Positions 1 through 7,320 of a stretch of DNA of 41,353 nucleotides are shown here, piece by piece. The stretch is taken from the NCBI GenBank assembly GCA_017463155.1, contig JAFTPT010000026.1:1-41353 (forward strand). The letters run 5' to 3'. The first letter of the stretch is position 1. Every line of letters starts with the position of its first letter. The notes below the pieces were generated by a model. It searched no databases and had not been told where the DNA came from. It saw nothing but the letters and a program-made list of their open reading frames with translations. The position numbers were made by a program, and so were the translations under genes. The stretch is from Blautia sp. Its GTDB lineage: Bacteria; Bacillota; Clostridia; Lachnospirales; Lachnospiraceae.

Positions 1-1
1 A

Positions 2-67
2 AGACTGATACAGAGCGGCTTCTATGATTTGGCCACAGCGTACCAGTCGGTGCACGTCAACTATTGA
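2..67 (+). CDS. Group II intron reverse transcriptase/maturase, C-terminal end (partial)
   Basis: The reading frame enters from outside the window and ends at TGA 65-67. The last 21 residues end in AYQSVHVNY, which resembles C-terminal tails of bacterial group II intron-encoded proteins. Domain V begins two bases after the stop, the usual arrangement when the protein is encoded in domain IV. The full protein would carry reverse transcriptase and maturase (X) domains and help the intron splice and insert. Only this tail is visible, so activity cannot be judged. Confidence 0.7.
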   Translation, partial: RLIQSGFYDLATAYQSVHVNY

Positions 68-68
68 A

Positions 69-139
69 AGCGCCGTATACGAGAACCGTACGTACGGTGC
101 TGTGAGAGGACGGGGGGTAATCACCCCCTCCTACTCGAT
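69..139 (+). ncRNA. Group II intron domains V and VI
   Basis: Domain V is a 33-base hairpin starting with the AGC triad at 69-71. Its arms AGCGCCGTA and TACGGTGCT are closed by a GAGAA-type loop, with a two-base bulge on the 3' side, matching the catalytic core fold of group II introns. Domain VI follows, with the bulged A at 133. These elements catalyse splicing with domain I, which is outside the window. Confidence 0.8.
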
Positions 140-990
140 CAGTAGTATTCCCGGTATTCGGTCGGTGTCATATGCATATATTCCTTGAACTGGCGGCTGA
201 AGGTCAGCGTATTCTTGAAGCCAACCGTATTGGCGACGGCGGCGATGCTGAGCTTTGAATAGCTGAGCAGTTCCTTGGACTTGTTGACTCGGTATTCGTT
301 GACGTACTGGTGTACGGTCTTTCCCGTATGCTGCTTGAACAGCTTGCAGAAATAGTATTTTGAAAAACTGACGCTGTTGCAGACGGCGTCGATGGTGAGA
401 TCCTGCTGATAGTTCTCCTGGATAAACCGGACGGCGGTCTGGATTGCCGTATCCTGTACCGGCGTCATCTCCCGGGTCTCGATGACCGAACGGGACATCC
501 GGTACAGCTCGAGCAGAAGCTGCTGCGCGGCACAGCCGGCTTCCATCTGGGAGATCAGCGGTTCTTTTTTATAGTCGATGGACAACAGCTCCAGGAACAG
601 GTCCAGGATACCGGAGAGCGGATTGGCGTGAAAGATGCCGCTGTTGTTCCGGATATGATTATAATAGAACTGCGCGCTGTTCCCGCTGATGATCACATAC
701 AGGTAATCGTGCTTTCGAAGCTGGACAAAAGTAAGCGGCGTGTTGCAGGCGGAGATCACGACGTCATCCTGACGGATCGCGGATTTTTTCCGGTACTTGA
801 TGAAGCTCATCTGGGAAAGAGAGTACAGGAACAGGTAATCCGAATAATCATTCCGGGATCCCCGGACCATACGCCGGTCATTCAGAAACCCGATCTCTTT
901 GACGTAGAAGGGGAGAGCCTGTACCTGCCGGTCGATGGCGGGGGTAAGGCTGAAATGACTGGCAGGAAATACATGTTTATTTGCTTTCAT
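139..990 (-). CDS. AraC family transcriptional regulator
   Basis: The protein has about 283 residues: an N-terminal cupin-like sensing region and a C-terminal pair of helix-turn-helix motifs typical of AraC/XylS proteins. The second helix-turn-helix carries the usual AAVANTVGFKNTLTFSRQFK pattern, and the end TPTEYREYY matches the family's C-terminus. I chose ATG at 990; an upstream TTG at 1023 is in frame, but neither has a clear ribosome binding site. It faces away from the sugar ABC operon across about 280 bases, so it probably controls that operon in response to the imported sugar (inference). A group II intron ends at its stop codon, and the last base of TGA (139) may be intron sequence. 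Confidence 0.9.
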   Translation of the reverse strand: MKANKHVFPASHFSLTPAIDRQVQALPFYVKEIGFLNDRRMVRGSRNDYSDYLFLYSLSQMSFIKYRKKSAIRQDDVVISACNTPLTFVQLRKHDYLYVIISGNSAQFYYNHIRNNSGIFHANPLSGILDLFLELLSIDYKKEPLISQMEAGCAAQQLLLELYRMSRSVIETREMTPVQDTAIQTAVRFIQENYQQDLTIDAVCNSVSFSKYYFCKLFKQHTGKTVHQYVNEYRVNKSKELLSYSKLSIAAVANTVGFKNTLTFSRQFKEYMHMTPTEYREYY

Positions 991-1268
991 AGCTGTTGAA
1001 TCCCGTGAAATAATAGTAGCCAAAAATCAGAAGCAAAAATTATGCAAAATGCACAAAAGAAATATTCCAAAAAAGAGACCGTCCCATGAACATTTCGGTT
1101 TGATTATATCATTTTGCGAGTGAAATGGCAAATATCGACGAAATAACAAAAAATGATACCCAAAAAACAATTTTTGATATTGGCAAGCAGGATGTATTTT
1201 GATAAAGTTGATATATAAAGTCGTGGGTCACGACAAAAAAATGGGACGGAAAGGAGAATAAACTGAGA
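991..1268. promoter_or_regulatory. Divergent regulatory region between AraC gene and sugar ABC operon
   Basis: This AT-rich intergenic stretch must hold promoters for both directions. On the plus strand TTGGCA at 1180-1185 lies 17 bases before TAAAGT at 1203-1208, and further AT-rich hexamers (TATATA, 1212-1217) follow. None is a strong consensus, which fits a promoter that depends on an activator. The ribosome binding site AAGGAG at 1251-1256 precedes the ATG at 1269. I see no convincing catabolite-repression (cre) site. Confidence 0.45.
1220..1234. repeat. Perfect 6-bp inverted repeat GTCGTG-GGT-CACGAC, possible operator or leader hairpin
   Basis: The two arms GTCGTG (1220-1225) and CACGAC (1229-1234) are perfectly complementary around GGT. 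The element sits just downstream of the likely promoter and upstream of the ribosome binding site. It could be an operator or a short RNA hairpin. AraC proteins more often bind direct repeats, so the binding partner is open. Confidence 0.5.
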
Positions 1269-2774
1269 ATGAGTGATTATATCTTGGAGCTGAAAGACGT
1301 CGTCAAAACGTTCGGCGGTGTCCGGGCCCTGAACGGCGTTCACTTTCAGTTAAAGAAGGGCGAGATCCATGCTCTGATGGGTGAGAACGGAGCCGGAAAA
1401 TCCACCTTCATCAAAGTTATCATTGGAGTTCATCAGCCGGACAGCGGGACCATGCTCCTGGAGGGAGAACGGGTCACATTCCGTAACACCGCTGATTCCG
1501 CCAAAGAAGGTATTGCTGCCATTTACCAGCATGTTACCTCTTTCCCGGATCTGACAGTTACCGAAAACATTTTTATGGGACAGGAGATCAAGAACAAATT
1601 CGGTTTCTATGACTGGGGAGCCATGCGTAAGCGGGCCAAGGAGCTGATCGAGCCCCTGAGCAAGGAGATCGATGTCAATAAGCCTATGGGAACTCTTTCT
1701 GTTGCGGCACAGCAGCTGGTAGAGATCGCGAAAGCGCTTTCCCGCGATGCCCGTATCCTGATCATGGACGAGCCGACGGCCTCCCTTACCCGGAATGAGT
1801 GCCTGCAGCTGTACAGGATCGCCAAGGACCTTCGGGACAAAGGCGTTTCCATCATCTTCATCACCCACAGGTTCGAGGATATGTACGAGCTGGCCAGCCG
1901 TGTCACCGTGTTCCGTGATTCCACCTATGTAGGCACCTGGGACGTCGACGGGATCACCAACCAGGCACTGGTCAAGGCCATGGTCGGCCGTGAGCTGACA
2001 GCCATGTATCCCGAAAAGACCGCAAAGATCGGCGATGTCATCCTTGAAGTCAACGATATCTCCAAGGAAGGTTACTTCAAGAACGTGTCCTTCAACGTAC
2101 GCCGTGGAGAGATCCTCGCCCTGACCGGCCTGGTCGGCGCAGGCCGTACCGAAGTCTGCCAGAATATCTACGGGATCATGACTCCCGATACCGGAAGCAT
2201 CCGCCTCGAAGGCAAGGAGGTCCACATCAAGAGTCCGATCGATGCGCTGAAGCTTGGCATCGGTCTCCTCCCGGAGAACCGTCAGACCGAAGGTCTGGTC
2301 AATGAGCTTCCGATCTATCAGAACGTATCGTCCGCGACCATGAACCAGTTTGTCAAGGGCGGTCAGCTTGATGTCAACGCGGAGATGGAGAACGCGATCC
2401 AGCTCTGTAAGAAGATCCAGCTGAAGGCCAACGATATCACTGCTCCGCCGTCCTCTCTGTCCGGTGGTAACCAGCAGAAGGTCGTCGTGGCCAAGATGCT
2501 GAGCTCCGAGCAGAAGGTCCTGATCATGGACGAACCGACCAAGGGCATCGACGTCGGCGCCAAGTACTCGATCTACGAGATCATGAACGAGCTTGCCTGC
2601 CGCGGATATGCCATCATCATGGTTTCCTCCGAAATGCCGGAGGTCCTGGGCGTGGCCGACCGTATCGTGGTCATGAAGGGCGGCCGTGTGACCGCCGAAT
2701 TCGACGACGTGAAATCGACGACCCAGGAGATGATCCTGGAAGCATCCCTTAAAGAAAGGAGAGAGACAGCATGA
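1269..2774 (+). CDS. Sugar ABC transporter ATP-binding protein, CUT2 (RbsA/MglA/RhaT-like)
   Basis: This 501-residue protein is two fused ABC ATPase domains, the normal form for monosaccharide (CUT2) importers. The first half has a full Walker A (GENGAGKST, residues 38-46), a signature-like LSVAAQQLVEIAKAL and Walker B ILIMDEPT. The second half has a degenerate Walker A (GLVGAGRTE), an intact signature LSGGNQQKVVVAKML and Walker B VLIMDEPTKGID. This asymmetry is usual in the family, with one catalytic site weakened. It powers sugar uptake through the two permeases downstream. Its TGA overlaps the next ATG by four bases, so the genes are translationally coupled. The substrate cannot be read from this subunit. 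Confidence 0.95.
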   Translation: MSDYILELKDVVKTFGGVRALNGVHFQLKKGEIHALMGENGAGKSTFIKVIIGVHQPDSGTMLLEGERVTFRNTADSAKEGIAAIYQHVTSFPDLTVTENIFMGQEIKNKFGFYDWGAMRKRAKELIEPLSKEIDVNKPMGTLSVAAQQLVEIAKALSRDARILIMDEPTASLTRNECLQLYRIAKDLRDKGVSIIFITHRFEDMYELASRVTVFRDSTYVGTWDVDGITNQALVKAMVGRELTAMYPEKTAKIGDVILEVNDISKEGYFKNVSFNVRRGEILALTGLVGAGRTEVCQNIYGIMTPDTGSIRLEGKEVHIKSPIDALKLGIGLLPENRQTEGLVNELPIYQNVSSATMNQFVKGGQLDVNAEMENAIQLCKKIQLKANDITAPPSSLSGGNQQKVVVAKMLSSEQKVLIMDEPTKGIDVGAKYSIYEIMNELACRGYAIIMVSSEMPEVLGVADRIVVMKGGRVTAEFDDVKSTTQEMILEASLKERRETA

Positions 2775-3751
2775 AAAAGGTATTAAGTTCCCGTAATACC
2801 GGCCTGATCCTCGTGCTGGTGATCCTTCTGATCCTCGCAAAGATCCTGACACCGGGTCTGTTCAGCACTTACATGATCATCAATACCCTGCAGAACAACG
2901 CGATCTACGCGCTTCTGGCCGTGGGTGAATTCGTGATCATCCTGACGGGCGGTATCGATATCTCCATCGCCTCCCAGCTGGCTTTTGTCGGTATCATCAC
3001 GACCAAGCTTTCCTGCGATAACCCGGGTGTTCCCGGCATCGTATTTTTCCTGCTGGCGATCGTTCTGGGCGCTCTCTGCGGAGCACTGAACGGTTTCCTT
3101 GTCGGTTATCTTCACATGGTTCCCATGATCTGCACCCTGGGCACGATGTACATCTTCCGCGGCCTGGCCTTCGTGGTCTCCGGCGGTGAGTGGTGGTTCG
3201 CCGCCAAGTATGTCCAGTCCTACCGGTGGTGGGCGATCGGCAAGATCGCCGGTATCCCCATGCTGATCTGGTGGACGGTCATCATCATGATCGTGATCGG
3301 CCTGTTCCTCGGCTACACGGCTCCCGGAAGACGTATCTACGCCATCGGTACAAGCCGTGAGTCTTCGGCGGTCGCCGGTATCAAGGAGCCGACGGTTACT
3401 TTCTATGCATACATCATCTGCGGTGTTCTGGCAGGTCTTGCCGGTATGCTGAACACGGCCAACTATGCCATCGGATACTATGGTATGGCGGAAGGCTTTG
3501 AGATGACGGCCATCGCGATCTGCGTGCTGGGCGGTACCGCTATCACAGGCGGTAAGGGCCGTATGGACGGCGTAGCGATCGGCGTTATCATCATGGCGGT
3601 GATCAACAGCTTTATCAGTATGATCCCGGGCATGAGCGTGTGGCAGAAAGCCCTCCAGGGCGCCATCATCATCGTGGCTGTAGCGATCAACTATTTCACA
3701 GAGCGCTCTGCGGCTAAACGGGCGCTGAAGGAAAGGGGTGCTTTGATCTAA
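2771..3751 (+). CDS. Sugar ABC transporter permease 1, CUT2 (RbsC family)
   Basis: The 326-residue polytopic membrane protein has about eight to ten hydrophobic segments. It carries the family pattern GGIDISIASQLAFVG near residue 55 and the later loop AIAICVLGGTAITGGKGR, seen in RbsC, AraH and RhaP proteins. Its start overlaps the ATPase stop (ATGA). It forms half of the transmembrane channel with the second permease. Two different permease genes with one double ATPase match the RhaSTPQ and LsrABCD layout rather than the single-permease Rbs layout. The substrate is not determined. Confidence 0.93.
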   Translation: MKKVLSSRNTGLILVLVILLILAKILTPGLFSTYMIINTLQNNAIYALLAVGEFVIILTGGIDISIASQLAFVGIITTKLSCDNPGVPGIVFFLLAIVLGALCGALNGFLVGYLHMVPMICTLGTMYIFRGLAFVVSGGEWWFAAKYVQSYRWWAIGKIAGIPMLIWWTVIIMIVIGLFLGYTAPGRRIYAIGTSRESSAVAGIKEPTVTFYAYIICGVLAGLAGMLNTANYAIGYYGMAEGFEMTAIAICVLGGTAITGGKGRMDGVAIGVIIMAVINSFISMIPGMSVWQKALQGAIIIVAVAINYFTERSAAKRALKERGALI

Positions 3752-4974
3752 TGCCGGGAAGTAATTATGATAGAGATTTGACTGTAAAAGAGGGATTTGT
3801 GTTATCCAAATTCCTCGTCAAATGGGAAATGATCCTCGTTTACATCCTTGTGTTCATCAACGTGATCCTGGCCGTTTTCCGTCACGACCTGTATTTCCAG
3901 AGCGGAACGATCCAGTCCATCATCAACGCCGGACTTGACGTTTCCCCGCTGGTGCTGGGCATGGTGTTTATCCTGCTCCTTGGCGACATCGACGTATCCG
4001 TGGCAGCCCAGATGATCCTGGGCGGCATGGTGACCGGCCTTATGATGGATGCGGGTATTCCCTGGATCATCGCCGTGATCTGCGGTATCCTGATCTGCAT
4101 GGTCTGCGGCGCCTTCAACGGCTTCTGCGTGGCCTTCCTCAAGATGCCGGCCGTTATCACCACGATCTCTACCTCCATGCTGTATCGCGGTATCGTGGAG
4201 ATCGTCCTCGGTGAAAATTCCCTCAAGAATTTCCCGAAGTGGTACAACAAGATCGGCTGGTCCAACATCGGACCGATCCCGCTTTCCATGATCCTTTTCC
4301 TGATCATGGGCCTGATCTTCTGCTTTATCCTGCACCGCACGACCTTCGGCCGTAAGGTGTATATCGTGGGCAACAACCCCACCTGCGCGACCTATTCCGG
4401 CATCAGCGTGACCAGGGTCAAGATGGAAGTCTTCATCCTGATGGGCTTCATGGCCGGTATCGGCTCCATCTTCTTCATCGGACGTATGGGCGGCGGCGTG
4501 TCCTCCTCCATGGGTACCGGCTACGAGATGACGGCCATCGCCTGCGCGGTGCTGGGCGGTGTTTCCACCAACGGCGGCAAGGGTAAGATGTACGGTCCGA
4601 TCATCGCGACCTTCATCATGGCTTTCCTGACCTACACCCTGGGACTTCTGGGCGTTGACCCCAACTCCAAGAAGATCTTCACCGGCGTCATCCTGATCAT
4701 CACGATCCTGATCTCCACGGTCAACAAGCAGATGATCAAGGACTTCAAGCTCAGGACCAGATACCACAACAACAAGAACATCGAAGCGCTCAACGACCGC
4801 ACGGCCGAACAGATCAAGGAGCTGAAGCAGCAGCTCAAGGCCGGCAAGGGCGACGCCGCCTCCGTCAATGCCAAGATCGCTGCCCTCAAAAAGGAATGTG
4901 CCGAGAAATCCGCACAGCTCTGGGAGGAGCAGAAGGCTGACGCGCAGAAGGCCAAGGAGCGTTACGCGAAATAA
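3751..4974 (+). CDS. Sugar ABC transporter permease 2, CUT2, with charged coiled-coil tail
   Basis: The first ~330 residues form a typical RbsC-family permease (LLGDIDVSVAAQMILGG near residue 70; MTAIACAVLGGVSTNGGKGK near 255). The last ~75 residues (about 4750-4974) are a hydrophilic Lys/Glu/Ala-rich stretch with LKQQLK and IAALKKE heptad-like patterns, predicted to be a cytoplasmic coiled coil. That tail is not part of the usual family length of about 320-350 residues. The start ATG shares one base with the stop of permease 1 (TAATG). It pairs with permease 1 to form the pore. Confidence 0.92.
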   Translation: MPGSNYDRDLTVKEGFVLSKFLVKWEMILVYILVFINVILAVFRHDLYFQSGTIQSIINAGLDVSPLVLGMVFILLLGDIDVSVAAQMILGGMVTGLMMDAGIPWIIAVICGILICMVCGAFNGFCVAFLKMPAVITTISTSMLYRGIVEIVLGENSLKNFPKWYNKIGWSNIGPIPLSMILFLIMGLIFCFILHRTTFGRKVYIVGNNPTCATYSGISVTRVKMEVFILMGFMAGIGSIFFIGRMGGGVSSSMGTGYEMTAIACAVLGGVSTNGGKGKMYGPIIATFIMAFLTYTLGLLGVDPNSKKIFTGVILIITILISTVNKQMIKDFKLRTRYHNNKNIEALNDRTAEQIKELKQQLKAGKGDAASVNAKIAALKKECAEKSAQLWEEQKADAQKAKERYAK

Positions 4975-5008
4975 GAGCCTGCAGAACGGGCAGAAAATCA
5001 TCCACGAA

Positions 5009-5032
5009 TTATAAACATGCAAATGTTTATAA
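5009..5032 (+). repeat. AT-rich perfect inverted repeat with GCAA loop before the binding-protein gene
   Basis: Arms TTATAAACAT (5009-5018) and ATGTTTATAA (5023-5032) are perfectly complementary over ten bases around GCAA, a GNRA-type tetraloop in RNA. It sits in the 85-base gap between permease 2 and the binding protein, just upstream of a very strong AAAGGAGG site (5043-5050). It has no T-tract, so it is probably a processing or stabilising hairpin rather than a terminator; an operator is also possible. Confidence 0.65.
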
Positions 5033-5059
5033 ATAATTATCCAAAGGAGGACGTAACAA

Positions 5060-6199
5060 ATGAAGAATCTCAAAAAGTTCGCAGCACTTGGACTTGCCGG
5101 TGCAATGGTACTGGGAATGACCAGCTCCGCTTTTGCGGCAGGCGACACCTCTGATGTTGCAGGATCCCACGTATTCATGTTCAAGTCCGTAGGTAATGCC
5201 TTCGGCGTGATCATGTATGATGGTTTCTCCAGCTACATGGAGCAGGTAGGCGAGAACAGCACCGAGAAGTCTCCGGCTGAGACCACGGTTGCTGCACAGG
5301 TACAGCTTCTTGACGAGGCTATTACCCAGGGTGCAAAGTCCATCTCCATTTCCACCAACGGCGACACCGGCTTTGACGAAGTGTTCACCAAGGCTCAGGA
5401 AGCAAACATCCCGATCGTATCCGTGGACTCCAAGGCTTCCGCAGACTATCGTATCACCCACAACAACCAGGCTTCCACCGCTGACATCGGCGCAATGCAG
5501 GTCCGTGCAGCTGTCATGATCGCTCTGGGCGTTCCGTTCAATGCTGACGACAAGGATATGGCTGCTTCTGTTGAGGCCGCTCTTGCTGACTACGATGGCG
5601 AAGAGATCAAGATCGGTGTCCTTTCCGCCGGTATCGATACTCCGGTTCAGAACGGCTGGATCGCTGAAATGGAAAAAGAGCTGTCCAAGGACATCTATGC
5701 AGGCAAGGTTTCTCCGGAACTTGACAAGAAGTACGGCGATGACGAAGCTACCAAGTCCACCCAGCAGGCACAGGCATTCCTGGCTGAGGGCAGCGTAGAC
5801 GTTATCATTTCCCCGACCACTGTTGGTATCGCAGCTGCAGGTGAAGTTCTTACCCAGGCTGGCTCCGACATCAAGCTTACCGGTCTTGGACTTCCGAGCG
5901 AGATGGCTCCGTACATGCCGGCATCTGCTGACGACGACGAGTTCTCCTTCGTTTGCCCGTACATGATGCTGTGGGATGTTTCCCATCTTGGCGCTTCCAC
6001 CGCTGCAATCCAGATGGCAGTGCAGAACGATGGATTTGACGGCTCCGAAGGCTCCACCCTTACCATGCAGGCATGGGGCGAGTATGAAGAGGAAACCTTT
6101 ACCGCAGAAGCTGACGAAGATGGCGGCACAGGCGTCCTTACCGGTATCCCGTATGTATTTGACAAGACCAACATGGCAGAGTGGATTGACAAGCTTTGA
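5060..6199 (+). CDS. Sugar ABC transporter substrate-binding protein (RhaS/LsrB-like)
   Basis: The 379-residue secreted protein has a signal peptide (KNLKK, a hydrophobic core, then AFA at about residues 25-27). The mature part is a periplasmic-binding-protein type I fold. The stretch TGLGLPSEMAPYMP, followed by a VCPYMMLWDVSHLG segment, resembles rhamnose and AI-2 binding proteins RhaS and LsrB. It captures the sugar outside the cell and delivers it to the permeases. No Cys is present at the signal cleavage site, so the lipid anchor usual for Gram-positive binding proteins is missing. The strong Shine-Dalgarno site and separate hairpin suggest it is made in excess over the membrane subunits. 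Confidence 0.9.
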   Translation: MKNLKKFAALGLAGAMVLGMTSSAFAAGDTSDVAGSHVFMFKSVGNAFGVIMYDGFSSYMEQVGENSTEKSPAETTVAAQVQLLDEAITQGAKSISISTNGDTGFDEVFTKAQEANIPIVSVDSKASADYRITHNNQASTADIGAMQVRAAVMIALGVPFNADDKDMAASVEAALADYDGEEIKIGVLSAGIDTPVQNGWIAEMEKELSKDIYAGKVSPELDKKYGDDEATKSTQQAQAFLAEGSVDVIISPTTVGIAAAGEVLTQAGSDIKLTGLGLPSEMAPYMPASADDDEFSFVCPYMMLWDVSHLGASTAAIQMAVQNDGFDGSEGSTLTMQAWGEYEEETFTAEADEDGGTGVLTGIPYVFDKTNMAEWIDKL

Positions 6200-6248
6200 T
6201 CTGACGGTACAGAAGACAAATACATAAACGATGATCGTTAAATGAACT

Positions 6249-6286
6249 GAGGCCGGTTCTGCCTTCGGGCGGGGCCGGCCTCTTTG
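6249..6286 (+). terminator. Rho-independent terminator of the sugar ABC operon
   Basis: A stem of GAGGCCGG and CCGGCCTC (outer, 6249-6256 and 6275-6282) with an inner TGCC/GGCG-type pairing around TTCG is followed by a short TTTG tract. It lies 50 bases after the binding-protein stop. The T-tract is short, so some read-through is possible. Confidence 0.75.
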
Positions 6287-6316
6287 CGTAAAAAAACTCT
6301 GCATGACAGCGGCAAA

Positions 6317-6327
6317 TGGTATATAAT
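6317..6327 (+). promoter_or_regulatory. Probable promoter -10 element (TATAAT) for the Gld-type operon
   Basis: TATAAT at 6322-6327 is a perfect -10 hexamer, and TG at 6317-6318 before TATATA (6320-6325) could act as an extended -10. No good -35 is seen 17 bases upstream. It lies after the ABC operon terminator and about 30 bases before the TTG start of the next gene. Confidence 0.5.
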
Positions 6328-6357
6328 GGTACCAGAAGCAGCAAAGGAGGCATATTC

Positions 6358-7320
6358 TTGATCACGGTCAGTCATCTATGTAAAAAATACGGCGATCATT
6401 ACGCTGTGAAGGATCTGTCCTTTTCCCTGGAAAAGGGCCGGATCTACGGGCTTCTGGGGCCGAACGGGGCAGGCAAGTCCACGACGATGAATATGATCAC
6501 GGGGTATCTCGCGCCCACGTCCGGAGAGGTCGTGGTAGACGGGCACAATATCCGGACGGAATCCCTGGAAGCGAGGCGGTGCATCGGGTATCTCCCGGAG
6601 ATTCCGCCCCTGTATGTGGATATGACCGTGCAGGAATATCTGGTCACCGCTGCGGAACTCAAGCGTATTCCCCGAAGGGAGAGGGAGCGGATGGTGCCGC
6701 AGGTGATGGAAAAGGTCATGATCACGGATATGAAGGACCGGCTCATCCGGAATCTGTCCAAAGGATACCGGCAGCGTGTCGGGATCGCGCAGGCCATGCT
6801 GGGAGACCCGGGGATCATCATCCTGGATGAACCGACCGTCGGGCTGGATCCCCGGCAGATCCTCGAGATCCGTGCGCTGGTTAAGGAACTCGGAAAAGAC
6901 CGCACCATGATCATCAGCTCCCATATATTGCCGGAAATCTCGGCCATCTGTGATGACGTGCTGATCATGAACAGCGGAAGACTGGTCGCGGCAGGATCCG
7001 CGGCCGAGCTGGAAAAGAAAGTACAGGGACGTGATACCCTGGAGCTGCTGACGGAGGGTGCGGAGGAACCGATACAGGCTCTCCTCGGCTCCATCGCGGG
7101 CGTCCGTTCCTTTGAGATAAACAAAGATGCACAGGATCCTGACCTCGTAAGGGTGACGATCCGTCTGGAGGACGGAAAGGATATCCGGAGAGACCTGTTC
7201 TTCAGCTTTGCGAAGAGCGGTATGCCGATCCTGGAAATGAAACACCGGCAGATGTCCCTGGAGCAGGTGTTCCTGGAGCTGACCGGCACTGGCCCGGAGA
7301 ACAAGGAGGCGGAATCATGA
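6358..7320 (+). CDS. ABC transporter ATP-binding protein, GldA-like
   Basis: This 320-residue single ABC ATPase has Walker A GPNGAGKST (34-42), signature LSKGYRQ (133-139), Walker B IIILDEPT (153-160) and a switch His in SSHIL. The ~100-residue C-terminal extension and the order of neighbours match the GldA type of ABC-2 exporter ATPases. TTG at 6358 is chosen because AAAGGAGG (6343-6350) lies seven bases upstream; an earlier in-frame ATG (6316) overlaps the promoter. It energises the fused permease encoded next, with which it overlaps by four bases. The transported molecule is unknown. Confidence 0.9.
   Translation: MITVSHLCKKYGDHYAVKDLSFSLEKGRIYGLLGPNGAGKSTTMNMITGYLAPTSGEVVVDGHNIRTESLEARRCIGYLPEIPPLYVDMTVQEYLVTAAELKRIPRRERERMVPQVMEKVMITDMKDRLIRNLSKGYRQRVGIAQAMLGDPGIIILDEPTVGLDPRQILEIRALVKELGKDRTMIISSHILPEISAICDDVLIMNSGRLVAAGSAAELEKKVQGRDTLELLTEGAEEPIQALLGSIAGVRSFEINKDAQDPDLVRVTIRLEDGKDIRRDLFFSFAKSGMPILEMKHRQMSLEQVFLELTGTGPENKEAES

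Larger units (their letters stand above)
1..139 (+). mobile_element. Group II intron, 3' end (left part outside window)
   Basis: The segment holds the last codons of an intron-encoded maturase, then domain V (about 69-101) and domain VI (about 104-136). Domain VI is a stem with arms AGGAcGGGGG and CCCCCTCCT, plus an outer GAG/CTC pair. One A is unpaired at 133 on the 3' side, as expected for the lariat branch point, seven bases from an AT end at 138-139. The intron reads on the plus strand and ends at the stop codon of the minus-strand AraC gene. Its 5' part and most of the reverse transcriptase lie before base 1. The fold was drawn by eye. Confidence 0.85.

Noticed and set aside
1350-2852. 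Long minus-strand frame opposite the ABC ATPase gene
   Set aside because: It mirrors the codon pattern of a clear ABC ATPase, has low-complexity Asp/His-rich content and no ribosome site. It is a shadow.
3802-5214. 470-codon minus-strand frame opposite permease 2
   Set aside because: Its His/Asp-rich translation comes from reading GAT/ATC-rich permease codons in reverse. No family motif is seen.
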